Positions 16,881-22,818 of a stretch of 59,958 nucleotides of DNA are shown piece by piece. Made by a program: the position numbers and the translations under genes. Location: positions 1 to 59,958 of the IMG/VR virus record IMGVR_UViG_3300025131_000039; one strand, given 5' to 3'. Every line of letters begins with the position of its first letter. Within the stretch, counting starts at the first letter, position 1. This DNA is from a virus. Under the pieces are notes generated by a model that was not told the origin of the DNA, did not search any database, and was given only the letters and a program-made list of their open reading frames with translations.

Positions 16881-18402
16881 CCCTTTTCTTCTTTGGAACA
16901 TCATCATCCCATTCTGGATCTTCAGGATGTGTAAGATGCCACGACTCTCGCATGAAATGTACAGCCATAGTCAGGGCATCTACCTGATCATCATGAGCTG
17001 CATTGGGAAACTGTATCAGTTCTTCCAAGAGATCATCAGCCCACTTCTTATGTCTGGGTATCCAAACCTTTCCTGCTTCCATCATGGGAGAGGCTGCATA
17101 TACACGGCTAACCTTATCCCTATCTGGCAGATATTCTCTTACTGGTAGTCCACTTCTACGCATATCCTGTAGTAGCGACTGACCACTGGCTTTCTTCTCT
17201 ATGATACAGACATCAGGTTTGAAATCATTGTACAATACCTGTGATATCCTACGTAATTCAGGATATTCAAATCTTCCCTTCATATTACCCAGTAATATCA
17301 GGTTAGATACGTAGGCTTCTGCTCCATCTTCATCCTGATCGTACATGGAAAATATACCCCATGTCTGAATTACACTGTAATCTGCTGTGGTTTTCGTGGA
17401 GAAAGCCGTATCGTATGTCTGTAGGACAAAATCACACGTAGGAGGCTCATTGTAATCCCACCATTTTATCCATTTCTTCTTTATAAGCCCACCTTCCTCT
17501 GGAGTAGGGTTCTGCATGTACAATGCATTCCAGTAGCGTGCTCCATTGGAGGCTCTAATCTCATTCTCATCTATCTGTAGTACTTCATCTGGCTTCCATT
17601 CTGGAAAGTAGGACGATCCCACTGGTAGCTTTAAAAGTTCTGCTGCTTCATCATCTAGCCATGCAGGTATTCGTACCACCTCCCACGGAATAGTTTCATA
17701 TTCGCTCATATCCTCTTGCTGTTTTAGAAGCCATCCACATAAATCATCAAAATGATACCTTGTATTAATAATTAATATGGAACCGTTTGGCATTAAACGA
17801 GTTCGTAGACCAGCAGGATACCATTCCTTGACATATCTACGGCCAGCTTCGGAATATGAATCCTCTTCGGACATCACATCGTCCAATATCGCTATATTAG
17901 CCCCTCGTCCTGCAATTTGGCTACGGACCCCGGCTGCATAGTACGTTCCACCTTGGTTTGTTTTCCACTTCCCGGCTGCACGTACATCTGTTCGTAGAGA
18001 AACACCCTTGAAAATGTTCTGAAACTCTTCCGAATTGACAACATCACGTACAGAACGGCCAAAATCACTAGAAAGTTGATCAGAGTGAGACACAGTAAGA
18101 ATTTCATGTTGTGGATTTCTCCCTATATACCACGCTGGAAACAATTTGGAACAAATAACAGACTTCGAACTACGTGGTGGTAGGAACACCATTAGTCTTT
18201 TGATCTCTCCAGACTCTAATTGTTTTAATTTATTAGATATTAGCTCAATATGTCGTCCCATCTTCCAATCGGAAACAAGAATTGGAGCCATTAGTCGAAC
18301 AAATGTTAGGAAATCAGTCTGAGTACTCTGTAGTATACTTAGATTTAACAGGTTATTAAGATCTAAGTATGAAGATAATTGTTGTTCTTGTTGTATTTCC
18401 AT
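16861..18402 (-). CDS. terL: Terminase large subunit
   Basis: 513 residues. ATPase domain: Walker A-like PPRSSKS at about residues 75-81 (phage terminases often have PPRxGKS; here the glycine is Ser) and Walker B AILDDV at about 171-176. C-terminal RNase H-like nuclease domain: QTYDTAFS near 315, IIEKKASGQSL near 405 and AAHDDQVDA near 470, giving the three acidic positions. Cuts and pumps DNA into the head through the portal. First gene of the leftward late unit. The small subunit is not next to it but on the other strand at 42622. Confidence 0.9.
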   Translation of the reverse strand: MEIQQEQQLSSYLDLNNLLNLSILQSTQTDFLTFVRLMAPILVSDWKMGRHIELISNKLKQLESGEIKRLMVFLPPRSSKSVICSKLFPAWYIGRNPQHEILTVSHSDQLSSDFGRSVRDVVNSEEFQNIFKGVSLRTDVRAAGKWKTNQGGTYYAAGVRSQIAGRGANIAILDDVMSEEDSYSEAGRRYVKEWYPAGLRTRLMPNGSILIINTRYHFDDLCGWLLKQQEDMSEYETIPWEVVRIPAWLDDEAAELLKLPVGSSYFPEWKPDEVLQIDENEIRASNGARYWNALYMQNPTPEEGGLIKKKWIKWWDYNEPPTCDFVLQTYDTAFSTKTTADYSVIQTWGIFSMYDQDEDGAEAYVSNLILLGNMKGRFEYPELRRISQVLYNDFKPDVCIIEKKASGQSLLQDMRRSGLPVREYLPDRDKVSRVYAASPMMEAGKVWIPRHKKWADDLLEELIQFPNAAHDDQVDALTMAVHFMRESWHLTHPEDPEWDDDVPKKKRVAYWRS

Positions 18403-18455
18403 TAAGTCCCTGTAGTAACTATGTACTTTATCTCTTAATTAGCTTTATAAGTCTA

Positions 18456-18484
18456 ATTATACACTATATACTCTCTATGCACAA
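18456..18484 (-). promoter_or_regulatory. Sigma-70-like promoter of the leftward late unit
   Basis: Minus strand TTGTGC (18484-18479) and TATAAT (18461-18456), 17-base spacer, 54 bases before the terminase ATG. Same format as the promoters at 13374 and 16852, so late genes appear to use host-type recognition. Confidence 0.6.
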
Positions 18485-18668
18485 GTAATTTTTTTAGTAG
18501 CTCGGAAGTTATTGATAAGGTGGACTAATTATTAGCCCTTAAATTTTGGTAAATATGTGAGAGGGTGGTTATATATATATATATGCACATGCGTTCTTGC
18601 GGGTGGGGGCGCATGAAGACTTTAAAAGTCTTGACAAGTCTTGAAAAAAAGATACCTTGACCCAAAAA

Positions 18669-18688
18669 CAACTACTAAGTAGTAGTTG
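18669..18688. repeat. Perfect palindrome CAACTACTA/TAGTAGTTG
   Basis: Nine-base arms around AG. A near copy with arms CAACTACTTA/TAAGTAGTTG lies at 18827-18848. Both are in the divergent control region and could be operators or cruciform-forming sites; no regulator is identified. Confidence 0.6.
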
Positions 18689-18696
18689 GACGAAAT

Positions 18697-18738
18697 AAAA
18701 AACTACTACTTAGCTTTCTTTGAAAGCAGTAGTTTTTT
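18697..18738. terminator. Hairpin A: bulged stem with A/T tails
   Basis: Arms AAAAAACTACT (18697-18707) and AGTAGTTTTTT (18728-18738), an unpaired ACTTA (18708-18712) on the 5' side, then GCTTTC-TTT-GAAAGC. The A-rich 5' flank and T-run 3' flank allow it to work as an intrinsic terminator in either direction. The same unpaired ACTTA before GCTT is seen in the hairpin at 19089. Confidence 0.5.
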
Positions 18739-18826
18739 ATAATAGATTTTGGAGTTGACGATGGAGATTGTGGAGTTCATCGAAGATGGATCTCTTCAGT
18801 CTCTTCAGAGACTTTAAGGCTGCTGC

Positions 18827-18848
18827 CAACTACTTAACTAAGTAGTTG
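18827..18848. repeat. Perfect palindrome CAACTACTTA/TAAGTAGTTG
   Basis: Ten-base arms around AC, related to the palindrome at 18669. It is seven bases before the start of the hairpin at 18855. Confidence 0.6.
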
Positions 18849-18854
18849 AACTAG

Positions 18855-18905
18855 CTAATAAATACTTGGTAGGGAGTTCTTACGAACTACCAAGTAGTTT
18901 ATTAG
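18855..18905 (+). repeat. Intergenic hairpin C (CTTACGA-loop family)
   Basis: Outer stem CTAATAAA/TTTATTAG, inner stem TACTTGGTAG/CTACCAAGTA, loop GGAGTTCTTACGAA, one unpaired G on the 3' side between the stems. Same plan as the hairpins at 19563, 20715, 22523, 27860 and 32289. Thirty-five bases before the 51-residue gene. Confidence 0.75.
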
Positions 18906-18940
18906 AATTAGGATGAACCTGACGAATTGGAGATTGCCGA

Positions 18941-19096
18941 ATGATGAATAGAAATTGGAGAATTGAGCAGCTTATTCAAGCCAAGAAAGAGTTGGATAGA
19001 CAACTATCAATGGGAGTTGACGGCTTGGAGCATCATGGTCAACTACTGGACTACGAAGCAAAGCTTCTGGATGTAGAAACCGCTTTAACTAAATAA
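18941..19096 (+). CDS. Small helical protein, first rightward gene
   Basis: 51 residues starting MMNRNWRIEQLIQAKKELDRQL, with a second helix LLDYEAKLLDVETALTK, likely a two-helix or coiled-coil protein. GGAG lies 9 bases before the ATG. The stop codon lies inside the hairpin at 19089. Small and first after the control region, so a candidate immediate-early host-takeover protein; function unknown. Confidence 0.55.
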   Translation: MMNRNWRIEQLIQAKKELDRQLSMGVDGLEHHGQLLDYEAKLLDVETALTK

Positions 19097-19138
19097 TACT
19101 ACTTAGCTTGGTTAAGTATACCAAGCAGTATTATTTAG
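19089..19138 (+). repeat. Intergenic hairpin B (bulged variant)
   Basis: CTAAATAATACT (19089-19100) pairs with AGTATTATTTAG (19127-19138). Unpaired ACTTA (19101-19105), then GCTTGG/CCAAGC around a nine-base loop. It shares CTAA...TTAG ends with the CTTACGA-loop family and the ACTTA bulge with the hairpin at 18697. It contains the stop codon of the 51-residue gene. Confidence 0.65.
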
Positions 19139-19352
19139 AATTTAGGAAGGAGATTGTCCGATGGTTTAAGGTTATGTCCGAAGAAGTGATCTGTGGCTAC
19201 TCTCTGGAGCCACGGCTATGGGGCAAAGCAGGATGACAGAGAGGCGGTAGGGAGAAGATAAATCGTCAATCCCTACCGTAGGAAAGAGGAGCAGCTATGC
19301 TCTTGAAATAGTTTGGCGTACCTTTTTCAACTCAAATCCGAAAGGAAATATC
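19139..19352 (+). other. Untranslated stretch with two stem-loops
   Basis: No convincing gene; only a 20-codon frame from the ATG near 19174. Two stem-loops are visible: GTGGCT/AGCCAC (19193-19213) and CGGTAGGGA/TCCCTACCG (19245-19278). It could be a long leader for the 66-residue gene or a small RNA. Confidence 0.4.
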
Positions 19353-19553
19353 ATGTCTTTTGTAATGCAAGCTTTTGTCGATGGTGAATGGAAAAACATT
19401 AACCGTGGAAAAAACCAACATCAAAGAACTTGGAAGAAGATCAATTCTGAGTTGCCAGTTAGAGTTGTTCACTCTAACGGCTCTTTCAAAGTCACCTCTA
19501 ATGGTGAAAAGTTGGAAGGAACAGGCGAAGCCTTGTCCTTTGTGGCAAGGTAA
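19353..19553 (+). CDS. Small early protein, unrecognised
   Basis: 66 residues, strong site GAAAGGAAATATC before the ATG. Beta-rich and basic (MQAFVDGEWKNINRGKNQ, LPVRVVHSNGSFKVTSNG). No domain recognised. Flanked by structured untranslated stretches; the CTTACGA-loop hairpin D begins 10 bases after its stop. Confidence 0.6.
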   Translation: MSFVMQAFVDGEWKNINRGKNQHQRTWKKINSELPVRVVHSNGSFKVTSNGEKLEGTGEALSFVAR

Positions 19554-19562
19554 TCTTGCAAA

Positions 19563-19614
19563 CTAATAATACCCTGTAGTAGAGTATCTTACGATACTAC
19601 AGGGTAATTATTAG
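19563..19614 (+). repeat. Intergenic hairpin D (CTTACGA-loop family)
   Basis: Outer stem CTAATAAT/ATTATTAG, inner stem ACCCTGTAGTA/TACTACAGGGT, loop GAGTATCTTACGA, one unpaired A on the 3' side. Stem bases differ from the other members but remain paired. Confidence 0.8.
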
Positions 19615-19619
19615 AAAGT

Positions 19620-19935
19620 TGTCTTTGATGAGCCACATTGAATGTGGTTCATTTAAGCTAACTTATCTTGAGTTAGTTTACCAAAGTACTGTGTACTTTT
19701 GGGAAGTAGTGGTGGATGGTGGTTCACTAGCCGTAAGGCTGAAAAATAGGACAAGCTAGGTCTGGCGAAAGCTCACTTAGTGTAACTACTCAAGGTTAGG
19801 GGCTTGAGGGAACTGATCATCTACTATCAGAGATACTTTGCAAGGTATCTTTGATAGTCAAGTGCATCCTAGTGTGTGCGACTCGGAGGCGTCCTCCCCG
19901 CAGCAGAAGGTTCGATTCCTTCTGGCTTCCCATAA
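19620..19935 (+). ncRNA. Structured non-coding region with tRNA-like 3' end
   Basis: No gene in 19554-19973. At least six stem-loops can be drawn: GAGCCACAT/ATGTGGTTC (19630-19650), CCAAAGTAC/GTACTTTTGG (19681-19702), AGCC-GTAA-GGCT near 19730, CTCAAG/CTTGAG near 19790-19808, a 14-pair stem at 19823-19858, and GGAGG-CGT-CCTCC near 19884. It ends with a T-arm-like GAAGG-TTCGATT-CCTTC (19906-19922). GCTTCCC (19925-19931) can pair with GGGAAGT (19701-19707). Stem lengths and the 230-base span do not fit a normal tRNA, and no tmRNA tag is seen. An unusual RNA, a decayed tRNA, or a tRNA-derived attachment site remain possible. Confidence 0.35.
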
Positions 19936-19973
19936 GTACATGGTACATAACTTGTCTTGAAAGGAGAAGAACT

Positions 19974-20192
19974 ATGTCAAAGAGAAAGGCCGAAAGGCAG
20001 TTGCAAAGGTTCTTGGATTGGTGCAATGCCAACCCACAAAGTACAAGTCAAGAGTGGGTCAAGAACTTTAAGAGAATGGGCTGGACAGCTCAGAGTGATT
20101 TCGGATTCTGGACTAGGGAGAATGAAGAACATCAAGCTTCAAAGAAGTTTGGTTTTGTTTTGAACAATCCCGGCAGGGAATTTACTAACTAA
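19974..20192 (+). CDS. Small early protein, unrecognised
   Basis: 72 residues from the ATG at 19974, chosen for AAAGGAGAAGAACT upstream (a longer frame begins at 19851 in the structured region). Basic N-terminal helix MSKRKAERQLQRFLDWCNANP, then SQEWVKNFKRMGWTAQSDFGFW. The first helix could contact nucleic acid, but no family is recognised. Confidence 0.6.
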   Translation: MSKRKAERQLQRFLDWCNANPQSTSQEWVKNFKRMGWTAQSDFGFWTRENEEHQASKKFGFVLNNPGREFTN

Positions 20193-20209
20193 TCTTGAAA
20201 GGAGCTGTT

Positions 20210-20398
20210 ATGGATATCACAATCCAAATTCAGAACGACACGGCTTATCCAGCTTGTAGTAATGCCAAGCTATTCGCTGAAATAGCAGGGACAAAGACTT
20301 TGACAACAGAAGTCTTGCAAAGAATTATGTGGCTTGGTTTCAAAATTAAACTTGCATCTTCCGATGAACTCTTAGATAATTGGCTCAGAAAGGAGTAA
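20210..20398 (+). CDS. Small early protein, unrecognised
   Basis: 62 residues from MDITIQIQNDTAYPACSN; the ATG at 20210 is preceded by AAAGGAG. Later TEVLQRIMWLGFKIKLASSDELLD suggests mixed helix and strand. No domain recognised. Five bases before the next small gene. Confidence 0.55.
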   Translation: MDITIQIQNDTAYPACSNAKLFAEIAGTKTLTTEVLQRIMWLGFKIKLASSDELLDNWLRKE

Positions 20399-20402
20399 TA
20401 CT

Positions 20403-20516
20403 ATGAACAAAGGCATAGTAGGTGGTGGATTTCTGTTATTCTCAACAGCGTTCACATTCTTAATCTTTGGCCTATGTGTAGGCTATTACTATGGAATGGC
20501 ATTTGCCACAATGTAA
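20403..20516 (+). CDS. Single-span membrane microprotein
   Basis: 37 residues: MNKGIVGGGFLLFSTAF followed by TFLIFGLCVGYYYGMAF. One long membrane span with a Lys near the N-terminus. AAAGGAGTAATACT lies before the ATG. Too short for a family call; a membrane-acting early protein is possible. Confidence 0.5.
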   Translation: MNKGIVGGGFLLFSTAFTFLIFGLCVGYYYGMAFATM

Positions 20517-20531
20517 AGGATTAGTACCAAA

Positions 20532-20705
20532 ATGCAAACAGCAAAACAATTCTTGGAATGGTATCTTGATATACAAAGCAAAGAGATAGACTTTGCAGAG
20601 GTGGAGAAGAATTTATTCTCTTTGCCAAAGCAAGAACAAGATACTATACGAAGGTTATTGACTTCTGCAAAAGCTAAGAAGGTTGATGACCTAGCTCAAT
20701 ATTAA
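20532..20705 (+). CDS. Small helical early protein
   Basis: 57 residues: MQTAKQFLEWYLDIQSKEID, AEVEKNLFSLPKQEQDTIRRLL and a basic end. All-helical and amphipathic. Weak upstream ribosome site (AAGGATTAGTACCAAA). Hairpin E begins 9 bases after its stop. Function unknown. Confidence 0.5.
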   Translation: MQTAKQFLEWYLDIQSKEIDFAEVEKNLFSLPKQEQDTIRRLLTSAKAKKVDDLAQY

Positions 20706-20714
20706 CTTGACAAC

Positions 20715-20766
20715 CTATTAAGTATCCTGTAGTAGATTACTTAAGATACTACAGGATGCTTAATAG
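20715..20766 (+). repeat. Intergenic hairpin E (CTTACGA-loop family, divergent)
   Basis: Outer stem CTATTAAG/CTTAATAG, a T opposite G between stems, inner stem ATCCTGTAGTA/TACTACAGGAT, loop GATTACTTAAGA (CTTAAGA instead of CTTACGA). The outer stem has changed on both sides relative to CTAATTAA/TTAATTAG, keeping pairing. Confidence 0.75.
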
Positions 20767-20782
20767 AAATAGGAGATTTGAT

Positions 20783-20917
20783 ATGAAGCCATTGTTATAT
20801 CCTAACCTTGATCGTTCCAAACTAACCAAAGCTGAATTGGAAGAACTCTTAGAATTGGAGGAACTTGAAGAGGCAAGATATCAAGATTGGTATGAAGATG
20901 CAGAACAACAGTTGTAA
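20783..20917 (+). CDS. Small acidic early protein
   Basis: 44 residues, MKPLLYPNLDRSKLTKAELEE then a Glu/Leu-rich helix and EDAEQQL. Preceded by AGGAG at 7 bases. Highly acidic; such early phage proteins often bind host DNA-binding proteins, but nothing specific supports that here. Confidence 0.5.
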   Translation: MKPLLYPNLDRSKLTKAELEELLELEELEEARYQDWYEDAEQQL

Positions 20918-20928
20918 GGAGTAAGACT

Positions 20929-21102
20929 ATGTTTGATAGTGCATTTGCGAAGTTGTCAAGAGAAGACAAAGAAGAACTACAAAGTAGGATAGACTTTACT
21001 ATCAGCAGTAACGCTGATTTATTCTTGATGACAAGTGAGCAAGAGAGTCGGTTCCGCTTCTATGAAACTCAAATATTCTTGAAAGAGAAAGGGTTAATTT
21101 AA
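20929..21102 (+). CDS. Small early protein, tandem paralogue 1
   Basis: 57 residues with FAKLSREDKEELQSRIDF near the start and FLKEKGLI at the end. The next gene repeats both (YAKLSAENKEELQNRIDF, FLKEKGLI). Stop and next start overlap (TAATG). Unknown function; a recent small-gene duplication. Confidence 0.6.
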   Translation: MFDSAFAKLSREDKEELQSRIDFTISSNADLFLMTSEQESRFRFYETQIFLKEKGLI

Positions 21103-21263
21103 TGCTTACAAGTATCTATGCAAAGTTATCAGCCGAAAATAAAGAGGAATTGCAAAATAGAATTGACTTTGTTATCAGTATAAATACTGATGGCTGCACC
21201 TCTGATGCTGACATTCGCTTCTTTGAAACCGAAGACTTCTTGAAAGAGAAAGGGTTAATCTAA
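21102..21263 (+). CDS. Small early protein, tandem paralogue 2
   Basis: 53 residues, about half identical to the preceding protein, with a different middle (SINTDGCTSDADIRFFETED). Overlaps both neighbours as TAATG, so translation is probably coupled along the three genes. Confidence 0.6.
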   Translation: MLTSIYAKLSAENKEELQNRIDFVISINTDGCTSDADIRFFETEDFLKEKGLI

Positions 21264-21940
21264 TGCAAGTCAAAGAATACGTGAGGCATTGTGAGGATAT
21301 CGGTATGTTTTCAACCGATAGACCTATTAATGACGTTGGAGATACAGAAGGTTCTTGTCTACATAGAACTCCTTACTGTGATGAAAAGTGTTACAACGTC
21401 AAGCTCTATAAGATGTATCCTAACATGGCTGTCAAAGATGTACGAAGTGAGGAGATATGGCAGAACATAAAGCCTTTGCAAGTCAAAGAAGTCTTGGCGA
21501 GAAAGCGTAAGCAAACCAAGAGAGTAAGGCATTGCACCAGAGGTGAGCCAATCAAAGAAGTCTCTGACATTTGGAAGATCAAAGCAGAGGCAAAAGCTAC
21601 GCCAGAGACTACATGGTGGATACCTACAAGAGCTTGGCGAGATCCAACTCTTAACTTCTTGATAAGAACAGAGTTATTTCCTATCAAGAACTTAGCGATT
21701 AATGCCAGCGTTGACCCATCAAATAGCGTAGAAGAATGGAATATGCTGGAAAGTCAAGGCTGGAATATCATGTTCTTTGGTGATGATAGTCTTGACAAAA
21801 GCCCTGCTTCTGGTAAAAGAATGTTTGATTGTCCAAAGACAAAGTGGGGTTTGAAAGGTCACTGTGGTATATGCAAAGCTGGTTGCTTTAGTCAGACTAC
21901 CATAGGTAGACAACAGATTGTCAAATTGTACGAACATTAG
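21263..21940 (+). CDS. Gp88-like cysteine-rich phage protein
   Basis: 225 residues. An N-terminal Cys group (SCLHRTPYCDEKCYNVKLY, about residues 31-49) and a C-terminal group (DCPKTKWGLKGHCGICKAGC, about 189-208) bracket a central domain with TWWIPTRAWRD, NLAINASVDPS and GWNIMFFGDDS. This plan, with CYN in place of the usual CYA, resembles the phage Gene product 88 family, whose function is unknown. Cys spacing suggests zinc or an Fe-S centre. Start overlaps the preceding stop. Confidence 0.6.
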   Translation: MQVKEYVRHCEDIGMFSTDRPINDVGDTEGSCLHRTPYCDEKCYNVKLYKMYPNMAVKDVRSEEIWQNIKPLQVKEVLARKRKQTKRVRHCTRGEPIKEVSDIWKIKAEAKATPETTWWIPTRAWRDPTLNFLIRTELFPIKNLAINASVDPSNSVEEWNMLESQGWNIMFFGDDSLDKSPASGKRMFDCPKTKWGLKGHCGICKAGCFSQTTIGRQQIVKLYEH

Positions 21941-21951
21941 GAGAGTATACT

Positions 21952-22221
21952 ATGAAGAAGTACATTCATGTTAACCAACATAACATCAAGAGTAACCGCA
22001 AGTATGGAGAGAATAAGCCTGTCTTTACAGTCAAGACTTACAAGTCTAATGACTATGGGCATGAGGTACATATTGACGGCCCATGTACCATAGTGTATAG
22101 TCCTCTAAAGCCTTTGTCTTGCGGTGCTCATGTCTGGATACAGACAGAGGCAGAGGTACATATCAAAGAGGAAAGAGAGCTGGATATTGGCACCATCGTT
22201 GACGTAACATCTAAAAGATAA
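21952..22221 (+). CDS. Small early protein, unrecognised
   Basis: 89 residues, beta-rich (KYGENKPVFTVKTYKSNDYGHEV, GPCTIVYSPLKPLSCGAHVWI, DIGTIVDV). GGAG 9 bases before the ATG. No known domain; an SH3- or barrel-like small fold is possible from strand density. Confidence 0.5.
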   Translation: MKKYIHVNQHNIKSNRKYGENKPVFTVKTYKSNDYGHEVHIDGPCTIVYSPLKPLSCGAHVWIQTEAEVHIKEERELDIGTIVDVTSKR

Positions 22222-22232
22222 GGAGTAACTAA

Positions 22233-22388
22233 ATGACAGAAGAAGAGTATCAAGAATATGTTTGCCAGTTGGCAAGAGAGCATGGCTCAATGCACTCTAC
22301 CTTGCAATGGCTGGAGAAGTATACCAATCTTGACAAGATATCTTTAGACATAGTGAAAGGAACTTTGGAGAATGTCACATCCAGTTAA
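22233..22388 (+). CDS. Small early protein, unrecognised
   Basis: 51 residues, MTEEEYQEYVCQLAREHGSMH then TLQWLEKYTNLDKISLD; helical and acidic. AAGGAG upstream. Its last 17 bases overlap the next gene in another frame. Confidence 0.5.
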   Translation: MTEEEYQEYVCQLAREHGSMHSTLQWLEKYTNLDKISLDIVKGTLENVTSS

Positions 22389-22530
22389 TGATATCATCTA
22401 CGATAACATGGAAGATCGTTATCAAGAACTTTATGCTATGTATATAGAGAAAGGTTATGCTCCTTACATAGCAGAAGATAGGGCGTTGATTGATGTCCGT
22501 GAGGAGTTTGAAATCTGTCAACCTAATTAA
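22372..22530 (+). CDS. Small acidic early protein
   Basis: 52 residues, MSHPVNDIIYDNMEDRYQEL then YIEKGYAPYIAEDRALIDVRE. Acidic and helical. TTGGAG precedes the ATG. The stop TAA (22528-22530) lies inside the outer arm of hairpin F. Confidence 0.5.
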   Translation: MSHPVNDIIYDNMEDRYQELYAMYIEKGYAPYIAEDRALIDVREEFEICQPN

Positions 22531-22574
22531 CCATATGTAGTGAAGTTCTTACGAACTACATATGGATTAATTAG
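22523..22574 (+). repeat. Intergenic hairpin F (CTTACGA-loop family)
   Basis: Outer stem CTAATTAA/TTAATTAG, inner stem CCATATGTAGT/ACTACATATGG, loop GAAGTTCTTACGA, one unpaired A on the 3' side. Stems identical to the hairpins at 27860 and 32289; the loop is two bases longer. Confidence 0.85.
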
Positions 22575-22603
22575 TACTAACAAAACTGAAAGGAAATATT
22601 GAG

Positions 22604-22774
22604 ATGAATTTTGTATTCCGTTTGCGTAAACGTGACCGCTTTTTTGGTACACGTAAGACCAAGGATGGCCGTAGGTTTGACCTTGGTAAGATGTATCTCC
22701 ACGTTGCAAAGGCTCCACATTTCTGGAATATTAAGGGAATAGTGGATGTACGTGGCCGTACTTTTGTGATATAA
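22604..22774 (+). CDS. Small basic early protein
   Basis: 56 residues, MNFVFRLRKRDRFFGTRKTK then RRFDLGKMYLHVAKAPHFW and VDVRGRTFVI. Very basic with aromatic residues, so nucleic-acid or ribosome binding is possible. GAAAGGAAATATTGAG before the ATG. Thirty bases after hairpin F. Confidence 0.55.
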   Translation: MNFVFRLRKRDRFFGTRKTKDGRRFDLGKMYLHVAKAPHFWNIKGIVDVRGRTFVI

Positions 22775-22780
22775 TATTAA

Positions 22781-22801
22781 GTGGGGGTGAAATTCCCCCA
22801 C
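22781..22801 (+). promoter_or_regulatory. GC-rich hairpin before the ParB-like gene
   Basis: GTGGGGG-TGAAATT-CCCCCAC, seven G/C-rich pairs, eight bases before the ribosome site of the gene at 22819. No U-run, so not a standard terminator. It may control translation or mRNA stability. Confidence 0.45.
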
Positions 22802-22818
22802 ATAACACGGAGAATGTT

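Larger units (their letters stand above)
18403..18940. promoter_or_regulatory. Divergent control region, AT-rich, hairpin-rich
   Basis: About 540 bases without a gene between the leftward late unit and the first rightward gene. It holds the late promoter at 18456-18484, an alternating TA run near 18574, a short repeat (GTCTTGA twice near 18630), perfect palindromes at 18669-18688 and 18827-18848, hairpins at 18697-18738 and 18855-18905, and a GTCTCT-TC-AGAGAC hairpin near 18800. TTGACA occurs at 18631 but without a good -10 at normal spacing, so the rightward early promoter is not identified. A replication origin here is possible but unproven. Confidence 0.5.

Noticed and set aside
18631-18660. 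Rightward early promoter at TTGACA
   Set aside because: No acceptable -10 at 16-18 bases; only GATACC at 14.
19174-19236. 20-codon frame MSEEVICGYSLEPRLWGKAG
   Set aside because: No clear ribosome site and overlaps a stem-loop; not counted as a gene.
19700-19935. Canonical tRNA or tmRNA gene
   Set aside because: The T-arm is good but no D-arm/anticodon arm at normal distance and no ALAA-type tag frame; kept only as a structured region of low confidence.
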